A DNA stretch of 64,000 bases from the NCBI RefSeq assembly GCF_017876405.1, contig NZ_JAGINW010000001.1, positions 1 through 64,000 on the forward strand, given 5' to 3'. Shown piece after piece: positions 9,858 to 18,332 of the stretch. The notes under the pieces are model-generated. The model saw nothing but the letters and a program-made list of their open reading frames with translations. It did no database searches and was not told the origin of the DNA. Origin of the DNA: Kibdelosporangium banguiense (GTDB lineage: Bacteria; Actinomycetota; Actinomycetes; Mycobacteriales; Pseudonocardiaceae). A program made the translations under genes and the position numbers. Every line of letters begins with the position of its first letter. Within the stretch, counting starts at the first letter, position 1.

Positions 9858-9871
9858 AGCGCTCAGTCACA
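9858..9871. repeat. inner inverted repeat, right copy, with neighbouring degenerate repeats
   Basis: AGCGCTCAGTCACA is the exact reverse complement of 6434-6447. The 50 bp before it contain related GCTCAAGCGGC / GCTCAACTGGCC steps spaced about 20 bp apart, so this end looks like a short degenerate repeat array. Confidence 0.55.
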
Positions 9872-9902
9872 CCTCCTCCTATGCCCGGACACTAGCCCGG
9901 CT

Positions 9903-9929
9903 TCACATGATCTTTACCGCATCAATCGT
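9903..9929. repeat. right terminal inverted repeat of the mobile element
   Basis: Inverted copy of 5497-5523 (23/27 identical, outermost 14 bases identical). It directly abuts the CTAG at 9930-9933, which includes the stop codon of the TPP-enzyme gene. Confidence 0.85.
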
Positions 9930-9933
9930 CTAG
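9930..9933. repeat. target-site duplication CTAG, right copy
   Basis: Matches the left copy at 5493-5496. On the minus strand it supplies the TAG stop codon of the TPP-enzyme gene, so insertion here leaves that reading frame unchanged. Confidence 0.6.
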
Positions 9934-11474
9934 AAAAGGGTCGGGACCATGGCCTCGATCACGTGCGGGCCTGGCTTGGACTGGGCCTCGCGGAACTGCT
10001 CGGCCAGTTCCTCCGCTGTGCCTGCCCGGGTCCCGGGTACGCCCATGGCCTTGGCCAGCGCGACGAAGTCGAGGTCCGGGCGGGACAGGTCGAGCAGATC
10101 CAGTGCCTTCGGCCCGGTGCTCTCCGCGCCGACTCGCTGCAGCTCCAGCTTCAGGATCGCGTACGAACGGTTCGAGAGCACGACTGTGGTGACGTTCAGC
10201 TCTTCGCGAGCCTGCGTCCACAACGCCGAGGCTGTGTACATCGCGCTGCCGTCGGCCTGCAGGTTGATCACCGGGCGGTCGGGGCACGCGACTGCGGCGC
10301 CGGTCGCGGCGGGCATGCCGTAGCCGATCGAGCCACCGGTCAACGTGAGCACGTCGTGCTTGGGTGCGCCTGCCGTCGCCATCGGCAGCAACAGGCCGGA
10401 CGTGTTCGACTCGTCGACGATGATCGCGTTCTCCGGCAGCAGCGCGCCGATGACGTCGACCCAGTTCTGCGGGGTCAGGTCGCCGGTCGGCAGGCTGGGC
10501 CGCCTTGCCTCCTGCAGCAACGGTTCCACGTCCGCGGCGACGATGTCGGCGATCGCCTCCAAGGCGGCCGCGATGTCGTCACCGGGCTCGGCCAGGGCGT
10601 GGACCTTGCAGCCGTCCGGCACGAGGTCGCTTGCCTTGCCTGGGTAGGCGAAGAACGACACAGGCGACTTCGCGCCCGCGAGGACGATGTTGCGCACGTC
10701 CGTCAGCTGGTACGTGACCTGCTCGGCCAGGTAGCCGAGCCGCTCGACGGCAGGCACGCCCGCACCGCGCTCCATCCGCGTCGGAAACGTCTCGGCGAAC
10801 AGCTTCACGCCCGTGGCCTGCGAAATCCGGCTCGCCGCACGCAGCGCGCGCTCACGCGTACCGACGTTGCCCAGCAAAATGACCGTCGATTCGCCTGAGC
10901 GCAACACGTCGACGACTGCCTGCACGACGTTCTCAGAGACGGTCGCACGCACCGGCTGTGCGAGCGACGCGGACGGCACGCCACCTTCGGTCCACGACAC
11001 GTCGGCGGGCAGGATCAGCGTTGCGACCTGCCCGGACTGCGCGATCGCGACGGCTTCGGCGGCATCCGCGGCAAGCGACTCGGTCGAGGTGCTTGTCCTG
11101 GACCAGCCGACGGTGCCTGACAGCGCCTCGATGTCCGACTCGAGCGGCGCGTCGTACTGCTTGTGGTACGTCGCGTGGTCGCCGACGACGTTCACGATCC
11201 CGGTCCGCGCGCGGCGCGCGTTGTGCAGGTTCGCCAAGCCGTTGGCCAGACCCGGGCCGAGGTGCAGCAGCGTCGCCGCCGGCTTGTCGGCCATCCGTGC
11301 GTAGCCGTCGGCCGCGCCGGTCACCACACCCTCGTAGAGCCCGAGGATGCCCCGCATCTCCGGCACCGAATCCAGTGCGGCGACGAAATGCATCTCCGAG
11401 GTGCCCGGGTTGCCGAAGCAGACGTTCACGCCCGCGTCGACGAGCGTGCGGATCAGGGCCTGTGCGCCGTTCAT
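9930..11474 (-). CDS. thiamine-diphosphate enzyme of the acetolactate synthase/benzoylformate decarboxylase family
   Basis: A 514-residue TPP-dependent enzyme. The N-terminal half has FGNPGTSEMHF and the catalytic glutamate context LGLYEGVVTGAADGYARM. The C-terminal half has the TPP/Mg motif as ADGSAMYTASALWTQAREELN, where the usual first Gly of GDGS is Ala. This class decarboxylates or ligates 2-keto acids; biosynthetic acetolactate synthases are longer and partnered by ilvN, which is not here. It starts 17 bp after the FAD-linked oxidase ends, so a hydroxy acid to keto acid to TPP-enzyme route is plausible, but that is inference. Its 3' end is the insertion point of the mobile element. Confidence 0.85.
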   Translation of the reverse strand: MNGAQALIRTLVDAGVNVCFGNPGTSEMHFVAALDSVPEMRGILGLYEGVVTGAADGYARMADKPAATLLHLGPGLANGLANLHNARRARTGIVNVVGDHATYHKQYDAPLESDIEALSGTVGWSRTSTSTESLAADAAEAVAIAQSGQVATLILPADVSWTEGGVPSASLAQPVRATVSENVVQAVVDVLRSGESTVILLGNVGTRERALRAASRISQATGVKLFAETFPTRMERGAGVPAVERLGYLAEQVTYQLTDVRNIVLAGAKSPVSFFAYPGKASDLVPDGCKVHALAEPGDDIAAALEAIADIVAADVEPLLQEARRPSLPTGDLTPQNWVDVIGALLPENAIIVDESNTSGLLLPMATAGAPKHDVLTLTGGSIGYGMPAATGAAVACPDRPVINLQADGSAMYTASALWTQAREELNVTTVVLSNRSYAILKLELQRVGAESTGPKALDLLDLSRPDLDFVALAKAMGVPGTRAGTAEELAEQFREAQSKPGPHVIEAMVPTLF

Positions 11475-11491
11475 CGTCGAAATGCTCCCAC

Positions 11492-12865
11492 TCAGTCGAA
11501 AAGAACGCCGGGGTTGAGGACACCGGCCGGGTCGAACGCGACCTTGATCCGCCGCATGAGGTCCACTTTGGCCGGATCGGTCAGCGCCAGGAAGCTCTTG
11601 ACGTGCTTCTGGCCGATGCCGTGCTCGCCGGAGATCGCGCCGCCGAGATCGATACCCGCCTCGAACAGCCCGCGCAGCACCCGCTCGCGGACCTCGGCGT
11701 CCTTCTGCAGCACCGCCAGGTGCACGTTTCCGTCGCCGGCGTGCCCGCAGCCGATCACGAACGTGTTGTTCTCCTGCGCGATCTCGCGGACGCGCGCCAT
11801 GAACTGGGGCAGCGCGGCACGCGGGATCACGGTGTCGATGATGTCGTCGGCACCCGCGGCTTTGGCTGTGAAGAACGCCTTCTCGCGCGCGTCGATCAGT
11901 TTGCGGGCCGACGGTCCGGGCAAGACGTAGACGTCCTTGGCACCCAGACCGGACAGCAGTTCGCCGAGCTCCTCGATGTCCTCGTCAAGCCGGTCGGCGC
12001 TGCGGTTCTCCAGCATCACCACGAGATACGCCTGCGAGGTCTCCCGGACCTCGTCGGGGATGCCGAGCTGCAACTGCGCGCTGTAGGTGATCGCGCCCAT
12101 GGTCAGGCCGTCGATGTACTCCAGGATCAGCGGGCCGAGGCCGCTGCCGACCACCTTCGGGACCGCACGGGCGACCTCGTCGAGATCGACGAACGGCGCG
12201 AGCACCGTGCCCTGGTGCTGTAGCCGCGGCTGCACCTTCAACACTGCCTCGGTGACGAGCGCGAGCGTGCCTTCGGAGCCGATGATCAGCTGGGTGAGGT
12301 CGTAACCCGTGCTCGCCTTGACGAACTTGCCACCGGTCCGGATCACTTCGCCGGTCGGCAGCGCGGCCTCCAGCCCCAGGACGTTGTGCCTGGTCACGCC
12401 GTACTTGATGGCACGCATGCCGCCCGCGTTCGTGCCGACGTTGCCGCCGATGCTCGCGCTGAGCTCACCCGGGTACACGGGATAGACCAGGCCCGCTTCG
12501 GCCAGTTTGTCGTCCAGTTCCTGCAGCGTGACGCCCGGCTGCACCACGGCGACGTGGTTCTCGGTGTCGATCTCCAGGATGGCGTTCATCCGCTCGAACG
12601 AGATCAGCAGGCCGTTCTCCCGCGGCGCCGAAGCACCGGACAAACCTGAGCCAGAACCTCGCGCGGTCACCGGAATCCCCTGCTCGGCGGCGGCCTTGAG
12701 CAGCAGCGCCACCTGTTCGGCGTTCTCCGGCCGGGCCACGTAGGCCGGCTTCACGGGCTCCCGGCTCAACGCCTCGTCATGGGCATAGTCCTCGCCGATC
12801 GCGTCCCCAGTGAGCAGATGCTCAGCACCGACGACGTCAGACAGCGTCGTCTTGATGTCCGTCAT
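11492..12865 (-). CDS. FAD-linked oxidase, GlcD type (second copy)
   Basis: A flavoprotein of the same family as 3593-4972, with ARGSGSGLSGAS, SASIGGNVGTNAGGMRA, GHAGDGNVHLAVL and GGAISGEHGIGQKH. The start MTDIKTTLSDV at 12865 follows an AAGGGAG ribosome site; the reading to 12880 adds five residues. The 457-residue length is normal. It is the first gene of a two-gene unit with the TPP enzyme and probably oxidises a 2-hydroxy acid. It is clearly a distinct paralogue of the other copy, not a recent duplicate. Confidence 0.9.
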   Translation of the reverse strand: MTDIKTTLSDVVGAEHLLTGDAIGEDYAHDEALSREPVKPAYVARPENAEQVALLLKAAAEQGIPVTARGSGSGLSGASAPRENGLLISFERMNAILEIDTENHVAVVQPGVTLQELDDKLAEAGLVYPVYPGELSASIGGNVGTNAGGMRAIKYGVTRHNVLGLEAALPTGEVIRTGGKFVKASTGYDLTQLIIGSEGTLALVTEAVLKVQPRLQHQGTVLAPFVDLDEVARAVPKVVGSGLGPLILEYIDGLTMGAITYSAQLQLGIPDEVRETSQAYLVVMLENRSADRLDEDIEELGELLSGLGAKDVYVLPGPSARKLIDAREKAFFTAKAAGADDIIDTVIPRAALPQFMARVREIAQENNTFVIGCGHAGDGNVHLAVLQKDAEVRERVLRGLFEAGIDLGGAISGEHGIGQKHVKSFLALTDPAKVDLMRRIKVAFDPAGVLNPGVLFD

Positions 12866-12932
12866 GGACGCTCCCTTCATACCCGCCGGTAACTCTAGTG
12901 CTTCGGCGGAAAAACCGGTTGTGCCCGGTTGC

Positions 12933-12945
12933 TAACGTCGACGGC
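12933..12945 (+). promoter_or_regulatory. possible -10 element for the erm leader transcript
   Basis: TAACGT at 12933-12938 lies 7 bp before the GTG of the leader ORF, as expected for a leaderless actinobacterial transcript. An A-run at 12910-12914 is present upstream, but I see no good -35 hexamer. Confidence 0.35.
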
Positions 12946-12987
12946 GTGGGATGTTTCTTCACTTTGATCAGGTTGCGCCGCCGCTGA
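12946..12987 (+). CDS. probable macrolide-sensing leader peptide (MGCFFTLIRLRRR)
   Basis: A 13-codon ORF starting with GTG and ending RLRRR-stop, 107 bp upstream of the erm-like gene. Erm leader peptides of the RLR class stall the ribosome at a (+)-x-(+) motif when a macrolide is bound, and this peptide ends in exactly such a motif. Its last codon and stop run into the left arm of a long inverted repeat (12984-12999 with 13046-13063), so a ribosome stalled here would open that structure. No Shine-Dalgarno is visible, so leaderless initiation is likely. An overlapping ATG ORF at 12951-13013 is the alternative reading. Confidence 0.6.
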   Translation: MGCFFTLIRLRRR

Positions 12988-13063
12988 GGCGCGCGACCCC
13001 CTTGACCTGCTGATCTTCAGCTGAGCCCGGTTCTTCGGGCTCGGCGGGTCGTTGTCGCCTCAG
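12984..13063 (+). promoter_or_regulatory. attenuator-like RNA structure before the erm-like gene
   Basis: CTGAGGCG (12984-12991) pairs perfectly with CGCCTCAG (13056-13063), and CGACCC (12994-12999) with GGGTCG (13046-13051). Inside sits a second hairpin, GAGCCCG (13023-13029) with CGGGCTC (13036-13042), extendable by two more pairs. The GGTCG arm can also pair with CGACC at 13105-13109, just inside the gene. This nested, mutually exclusive layout is what translational attenuators of erm genes look like. Confidence 0.55.
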
Positions 13064-13094
13064 AACAACAGCACTCTCATCCCGCTCTTGTTCC

Positions 13095-13649
13095 GTGCTG
13101 GAGACGACCTTGCTTCCCCACACCTCCTCTGGTGTCCATTTCCTGTCCGCGCACGCCGTCATCCGCCAGTTGATCCGTTCGTCCGGGGCCGGTCCCGGCG
13201 ATCTGGTGATCGACTTCGGCGCCGGCCCGGGCACACTCACCGCTCCACTGGCCGCGACGGGCGCACGCGTCCTGGCGGTCGAACGCGACGAGGCCTTCGT
13301 CCGCAAACTCAGCCGCCGGTTCGCCGACCAGCCACTGGTCAAGGTCGTCCACGCGGACCTGCGGACAGTTCCCTTGCCCAGTAGGGATTTCTCTGTTGTC
13401 GCAAGCATTCCCTACGCACTGTCCACAGTGCTCCTGCGACGGCTGCTTTCCAGGCCACGACGCGCTCTCGTCGGCGCGGACATCGTGGTCGAGTGGGGCT
13501 TCGCGCGGCGAGTTGTTGCCGCACAGTCCAAAGAGACCGCCGCATGGGCCCGGAAATACGAGATGCGAGTGGCGAGGCGGATACCGGCGAACTGCTTTCG
13601 TCCCGCCCCTCGCGTGGACTCCGCGCACCTCGTGATCAGAAGGCGGTGA
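13095..13649 (+). CDS. erm: short Erm-like 23S rRNA adenine-N6-methyltransferase
   Basis: A 184-residue SAM-dependent methyltransferase of the KsgA/Erm family, which methylates A2058 of 23S rRNA and blocks macrolide, lincosamide and streptogramin B binding. HFLSAHAVIRQLI replaces the family's QNFL...I start. The SAM motif is VIDFGAGPGTLTAPLA, the acidic motif AVERDEAF, the catalytic motif SIPYALST in place of N-I-P-Y, and the end FRPAPRVDSAHLVIRRR. The usual C-terminal helical domain (60-80 residues) is absent. The start is a GTG without a clear ribosome site; TTG 13110 is an alternative. The leader ORF and hairpins upstream suggest drug-inducible translation. Confidence 0.8.
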   Translation: MLETTLLPHTSSGVHFLSAHAVIRQLIRSSGAGPGDLVIDFGAGPGTLTAPLAATGARVLAVERDEAFVRKLSRRFADQPLVKVVHADLRTVPLPSRDFSVVASIPYALSTVLLRRLLSRPRRALVGADIVVEWGFARRVVAAQSKETAAWARKYEMRVARRIPANCFRPAPRVDSAHLVIRRR

Positions 13650-13722
13650 CGGAAACGATCTGAACCGCCACGCGCTGTTCGCCCGTATGGGTATTGAGCC
13701 TAACTATTGGGAGGCATCGCCA

Positions 13723-14607
13723 TTGCGTAGCGCACACAAGAAGATCACCAGGAAGAAGGTCGTCCTCACGGCCGCGGGGATCGCTGTCGCCGCCACGGCG
13801 GCGTTCGCGATTCCCCAGGCCAGCGCCACAGATTCGCAGCCGGCCGCCGGACCGTCGCTGGAGGCGTTACGGACCATCCCCGGCACGGCGTGGGCGGTCG
13901 ACCCGGACACCGATCAGACCCTGATCACCGCCGACAGCACCGTCACCGACGACCAGTGGAACAGCCTGCAGGCCGCGGGCGGGGACAAAGTGCGGTTGGA
14001 ACGGGCGCCTGGCCGGTTCACCTTGTTCGCCGAGGGCGGCGACGCGATCTTCGGTGGCGGGGCCCGGTGCTCGCTGGGATTCAACATCAAGTTGAACAAC
14101 GGCGACCCCGGCCTGCTCACCGCCGGTCACTGCACGGCGGCCGCACAGCAGTGGTCGGTCAACCAAGGCGGTCGGCCTGTCGCCACCGTGCAGCAGTCGA
14201 CGTTCCCCGGCAACGGCGACTTCGCCGTGTTGTCCTACAACGACCGCAACACCCAAGCACCAAGCGTTGTGGACACAGGCAACGGCAGGACGGTCCAGAT
14301 AAGGCAGGCCGCGGACGCGCGTGTGAACCAGAACGTCCAACGGATGGGCAGCACAACTGGGCTGCGCAACGGGCGGGTGACCGCGCTGAACGCCACAGTG
14401 AACTATCCGGAGGGCAGGGTCACCGGGCTCATCCAGACCACGGTGTGCGCCGAAGGCGGTGACAGCGGCGGACCGCTGTTCACACAGGACGGCTCCGCGC
14501 TCGGCCTGACCTCAGGCGGTTCCGGCGACTGCCGGACCGGTGGCGTGACGTTCTTCCAGCCGGTGACCGAGGCGCTGGACGCCGCCGGAGCTCAGATCGG
14601 TCAGTGA
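13723..14607 (+). CDS. secreted S1-family serine protease (streptogrisin/alpha-lytic type)
   Basis: A secreted trypsin-fold protease. The best start is TTG at 13723 (MRSAHKKITRKK), 7 bp after GGGAGG; the ATG at 13687 lacks a ribosome site. A signal peptide follows (VVLTAAGIAVAATAAFAIPQASA), then a short pro-region of about 75 residues and a mature domain of about 190 residues. The catalytic triad is readable as His in TAGHC, Asp in GDFAVLSY and Ser in GDSGGP. Cysteines pair as expected for two disulfides (RCSLG...GHC, TTVCAEGG...GDCRTG). It probably degrades extracellular protein. Confidence 0.9.
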   Translation: MRSAHKKITRKKVVLTAAGIAVAATAAFAIPQASATDSQPAAGPSLEALRTIPGTAWAVDPDTDQTLITADSTVTDDQWNSLQAAGGDKVRLERAPGRFTLFAEGGDAIFGGGARCSLGFNIKLNNGDPGLLTAGHCTAAAQQWSVNQGGRPVATVQQSTFPGNGDFAVLSYNDRNTQAPSVVDTGNGRTVQIRQAADARVNQNVQRMGSTTGLRNGRVTALNATVNYPEGRVTGLIQTTVCAEGGDSGGPLFTQDGSALGLTSGGSGDCRTGGVTFFQPVTEALDAAGAQIGQ

Positions 14608-14616
14608 CTGCTCTTG

Positions 14617-14655
14617 AGGTCACCTTTGGGGCGCTTCATGCCCCAAAGGTGACCT
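14617..14655. terminator. bidirectional terminator between protease and tuf
   Basis: A perfect 16-bp inverted repeat (14617-14632 with 14640-14655) with a 7-nt loop lies between the convergent protease and EF-Tu genes. There is no U-tract, as is common for actinobacterial terminators. Confidence 0.8.
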
Positions 14656-14662
14656 GCAAGGT

Positions 14663-15844
<1,182 letters not shown>

Positions 15845-15874
15845 TTCGTGTGTTCTCTCTGCGAAGCTGGACAT

Positions 15875-15915
15875 GCGGAACCCGCAGCTGCACGACCCTC
15901 CCCCGTGGGTTCCGC
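15875..15915 (-). promoter_or_regulatory. hairpin in the tuf 5' leader
   Basis: GCGGAACCC (15875-15883) and GGGTTCCGC (15907-15915) can form a 9-bp stem about 30 bp upstream of the tuf start codon. It could be regulatory or stabilising; no known riboswitch class is recognised. Confidence 0.4.
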
Positions 15916-16017
15916 GAGAGGAGGCGGAAAGGGAGAGGGTCAGCTATCCAGCGATGCCGACAGCACGCTCAGCAGGCACAGGCCTGCGAGCGTCGCCAAG
16001 TCGCGCATCCGGAACAC

Positions 16018-16050
16018 GAGAGGGACTGTAGCGCGGCCACAGTCCCTCTC
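16018..16050 (-). terminator. terminator of the BNR-repeat protein gene
   Basis: A perfect 12-bp inverted repeat, GAGAGGGACTGT/ACAGTCCCTCTC, with a 9-nt loop, just after the stop codon at 16063. Confidence 0.75.
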
Positions 16051-16062
16051 CAAATGTATTTA

Positions 16063-17115
16063 CTACCAGCGGAACTTGGCGACGCGTCCCTTCTCGCCGG
16101 CGGCCCAGCACGCGCCGTCCCAGCCACAGTCGACGGTGTCGAAGCTGCCGGAGTCGAACTGGCGCCAATGGTTGCCGCCGTCCAGGCTGATGTCGCTGCC
16201 GGTCGGCCCGACGGCCAGGATCCCGATCGGCAGGTACGGGATGTAGGTCGCGCCCGAGCGGTAATCCTTGGGCGCCTGCGGTGGCTTGACCCAGCTCTTG
16301 CCGCCGTCCCGGGTCTTGGCCACGGCGTCCTTGGTCGGTTTCGTCGCGTCGAAGTCGCCGCCGATCGCGACACCGGTCCTTGTGTCCCGCATCGCGACCG
16401 TGAACACGCCCGCACTCGGTCCGCTCTGGATCGGGGTGTCGCTGACCGTCCAGGTCAGGCCGCGGTCCTTCGAGTGGTAGACGCGGGCTTTGGCGTCGCC
16501 GCCGGAGGCGATCCATGCGTCCTTGTGGCCGGCGGTGACCAGGCACTGGCCGCTCGCGGCGAACGCGAACTCGGCGGGCTGTGCGGCGGGCATGCCCGTG
16601 TTCGGCAGCACCTTCCAGCTCTTGCCGCCGTCACTGGTGGACAGGATGCGGAACTTGCCGTCGACCGGGTCACTCAGCGCCAGGCCGTTGCGGCGGTCGA
16701 AGAACGACATGCAGTCGTAGAAGGCCGGTTGGTCCGGATTGCGGAAAGTCTCGGTCCAGGTCTTTCCACCATTGGAAGTGATGTAGATCCGGGAGTCCGG
16801 GCCGTTGCCGATCGACATCGCCACAGCGTTGTCCGCGTCGAACGCCTCGATGTCGCGGAACTGCAGGGCCGCGGTGTCCGGCGGGCCGACGCTGTCCCAC
16901 GTCCGGCCGCCGTTGGTGGTCCGCAGCACCGTGCCGAGGCTGCCGCTCGCCCACGCCGTCCGGCCGTCCACAACAGACAGTCCACGCAGCCGGGCCTCGC
17001 TGCCGGTCGGGGTCAGCTGCCACGACGGGCCGCCGCCCCTGTCCTGGTCCGCGACCGCGGGTGTCGCACCCGCCATGAGCAGGGCAATTGCCGATAACGC
17101 ACCGATCCACCTCAT
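16063..17115 (-). CDS. secreted BNR/photosystem-II-stability-like beta-propeller protein
   Basis: A 350-residue exported protein with a signal peptide (MRWIGALSAIALLMAGATPAVA). It is built of repeats carrying the BNR/Asp-box pattern S-x-D-G-G-x-T/S-W: TTNGGRTWDS, TSNGGKTWTE, TSDGGKSWKV, SKDRGLTWTV, TRDGGKSWVK and SLDGGNHWRQ. These fold as a beta-propeller, as in sialidases and YCF48-like proteins. The start ATG at 17115 is chosen because the signal peptide begins there; the longer frame upstream is non-coding. No sialidase catalytic set is evident, so the role is open. Confidence 0.8.
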   Translation of the reverse strand: MRWIGALSAIALLMAGATPAVADQDRGGGPSWQLTPTGSEARLRGLSVVDGRTAWASGSLGTVLRTTNGGRTWDSVGPPDTAALQFRDIEAFDADNAVAMSIGNGPDSRIYITSNGGKTWTETFRNPDQPAFYDCMSFFDRRNGLALSDPVDGKFRILSTSDGGKSWKVLPNTGMPAAQPAEFAFAASGQCLVTAGHKDAWIASGGDAKARVYHSKDRGLTWTVSDTPIQSGPSAGVFTVAMRDTRTGVAIGGDFDATKPTKDAVAKTRDGGKSWVKPPQAPKDYRSGATYIPYLPIGILAVGPTGSDISLDGGNHWRQFDSGSFDTVDCGWDGACWAAGEKGRVAKFRW

Positions 17116-17209
17116 GCTGGCGGAAGCTACCCGATGCGCTGCGAGCAGGCCACCGCCATCAGTCGTAAGGATCCGGTAAGGGCGGTTCGCCGCATTTTTG
17201 CCCGGACAG

Positions 17210-17219
17210 CGTGTGTAAT
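17210..17219 (+). promoter_or_regulatory. -10 region of the DM13 gene
   Basis: TGTAATAA at 17212-17219 sits 7 bp before the ATG at 17227, suggesting a leaderless or nearly leaderless transcript. No ribosome-binding site is visible. Confidence 0.35.
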
Positions 17220-17226
17220 AACTGCC

Positions 17227-17790
17227 ATGCGTGCACTGTTGCGGAGGAAAGTCACCTGGGCAGTCCTGGCCGTTCTCGCCGTCGCGGGAGCGTTCGCCAT
17301 GTGGGCGTTCCAGCCTTGGCGCCTGTTCACCAGCAGCACACTCGACGAGGCGCTCCCCCTCGCTCAGCCCGTCGCCGTCGAAACGCCTGTGTCCAGCACT
17401 CCGGCCAGTACCGCGCCCGCTCCGTCCACTTCGGCCGCTCCCGCGGTGCCGAAGGAGCTGGCCGCGGGTGACTTCGTTTCCCAGGAGCACAAGACATCCG
17501 GCCGGGCCGCCGTGCTCGAACTGCCAGACGGCTCCCGGGTGCTCCGGCTGACCGGACTGGCCTCTTCGGACGGTCCGGACCTGCATGTCTGGCTCACCGA
17601 CGCCACCGCGGGCGGCGACTGGTTCAAGTACGACGACGGCCGCCAGGTGAAACTCGGCAAACTCAAGGCCACGCACGGCAACCAGAACTACGCCATACCT
17701 GCGGGCACTTCGCTCGACGGCCTGCGCAGCGCGGTGATCTGGTGCGACCGATTCAACGTCGCTTTCGGCTCAGCGGCCCTGTTCAGCTGA
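17227..17790 (+). CDS. membrane-anchored DM13 domain protein
   Basis: A 187-residue protein with a basic N-terminus and one hydrophobic segment ([20 protein letters not shown]). A Ser/Thr/Pro/Ala-rich linker (about residues 50-85) follows, then a DM13 domain ([20 protein letters not shown] ... LHVWLTDA ... GSAALFS). DM13 domains are predicted to be redox or cytochrome-like modules; the conserved Cys is present in [11 protein letters not shown]. It is divergent from the BNR protein gene across about 110 bp. Confidence 0.8.
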   Translation: MRALLRRKVTWAVLAVLAVAGAFAMWAFQPWRLFTSSTLDEALPLAQPVAVETPVSSTPASTAPAPSTSAAPAVPKELAAGDFVSQEHKTSGRAAVLELPDGSRVLRLTGLASSDGPDLHVWLTDATAGGDWFKYDDGRQVKLGKLKATHGNQNYAIPAGTSLDGLRSAVIWCDRFNVAFGSAALFS

Positions 17791-18277
17791 GGACCAGTGC
17801 ACCACTCTCGAAGTCGAGCAGGAACCGTTTGCGCTCAATGCCTCCGCCGTAACCGGTGAGGTCGCCGGTGGAGCCGATCACGCGGTGGCACGGCACGATG
17901 ACGCTGATCGGATTCTTGCCGTTGGCCAGTCCGACCGCCCGGGACGCGGTGGGCCGGCCGAGCTGTTCCGCAAGCTGGCCGTAGGTAACCGTTTCGCCGT
18001 AAGGGATTTCGCACAGCGCAGTCCACACCGAGCGCTGGAACTGCGTGCCGCCGAGGTGAATCGGCAGATCGAAGTCGGTCCGCCCGCCGGCGAAGTACTC
18101 GTCGAGCTGCCGGATCACCTCAGGGAACGGCTCGGGATCCGGCACGCCGAACAACTCGTCCGCCGGACGGTACCGCTGCAGATCCATGTACAGACCGCTG
18201 AGCACACCGTCAGTCGCCACCAGAGTGAGCGGACCGCACGGGCTGTCCATCACCGTATGACAGTTCTTCTCGTACAC
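17783..18277 (-). CDS. ogt: methylated-DNA--protein-cysteine methyltransferase
   Basis: A suicide repair protein that transfers the methyl group from O6-methylguanine to its own cysteine. The 164-residue protein has the active-site motif PCHRVIG, the helix-turn-helix [18 protein letters not shown] and the asparagine hinge region ANGKNP. It overlaps the convergent DM13 gene end by 8 bp. Nearby genes give no hint of an adaptive-response operon. Confidence 0.93.
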   Translation of the reverse strand: MYEKNCHTVMDSPCGPLTLVATDGVLSGLYMDLQRYRPADELFGVPDPEPFPEVIRQLDEYFAGGRTDFDLPIHLGGTQFQRSVWTALCEIPYGETVTYGQLAEQLGRPTASRAVGLANGKNPISVIVPCHRVIGSTGDLTGYGGGIERKRFLLDFESGALVLS

Positions 18278-18332
18278 AGCTCATAGTCTGGCGCAGGCAG
18301 TGTCCACCGGCTGGCGAAAATCGGACATCAAG

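Larger units (their letters stand above)
5497..9929. mobile_element. 4.43-kb IS982-type element with passenger regulators
   Basis: The unit is bounded by matching 27-bp inverted repeats and CTAG duplications. It holds one transposase at the left end, then an intact LuxR/NB-ARC regulator and a decayed second copy before the right end. An ordinary IS982-type element is about 1 kb, and I see no closer right end just upstream of the transposase, so the regulators appear to be cargo inside the IS ends. The right CTAG contains the TAG stop codon of the neighbouring TPP-enzyme gene, so the insertion kept that gene intact. Transposition ability is an inference; the ends and transposase look intact. 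Confidence 0.7.

Noticed and set aside
12951..13013. Alternative ATG leader ORF overlapping the RLRRR ORF
   Set aside because: Possible, but it has no stalling motif at its end and no better ribosome site; the GTG frame ending RLRRR explains the hairpins better.
17116..17676. N-terminal extension of the BNR-repeat protein
   Set aside because: The extra 187 residues overlap the divergent DM13 gene; the signal peptide begins at 17115.
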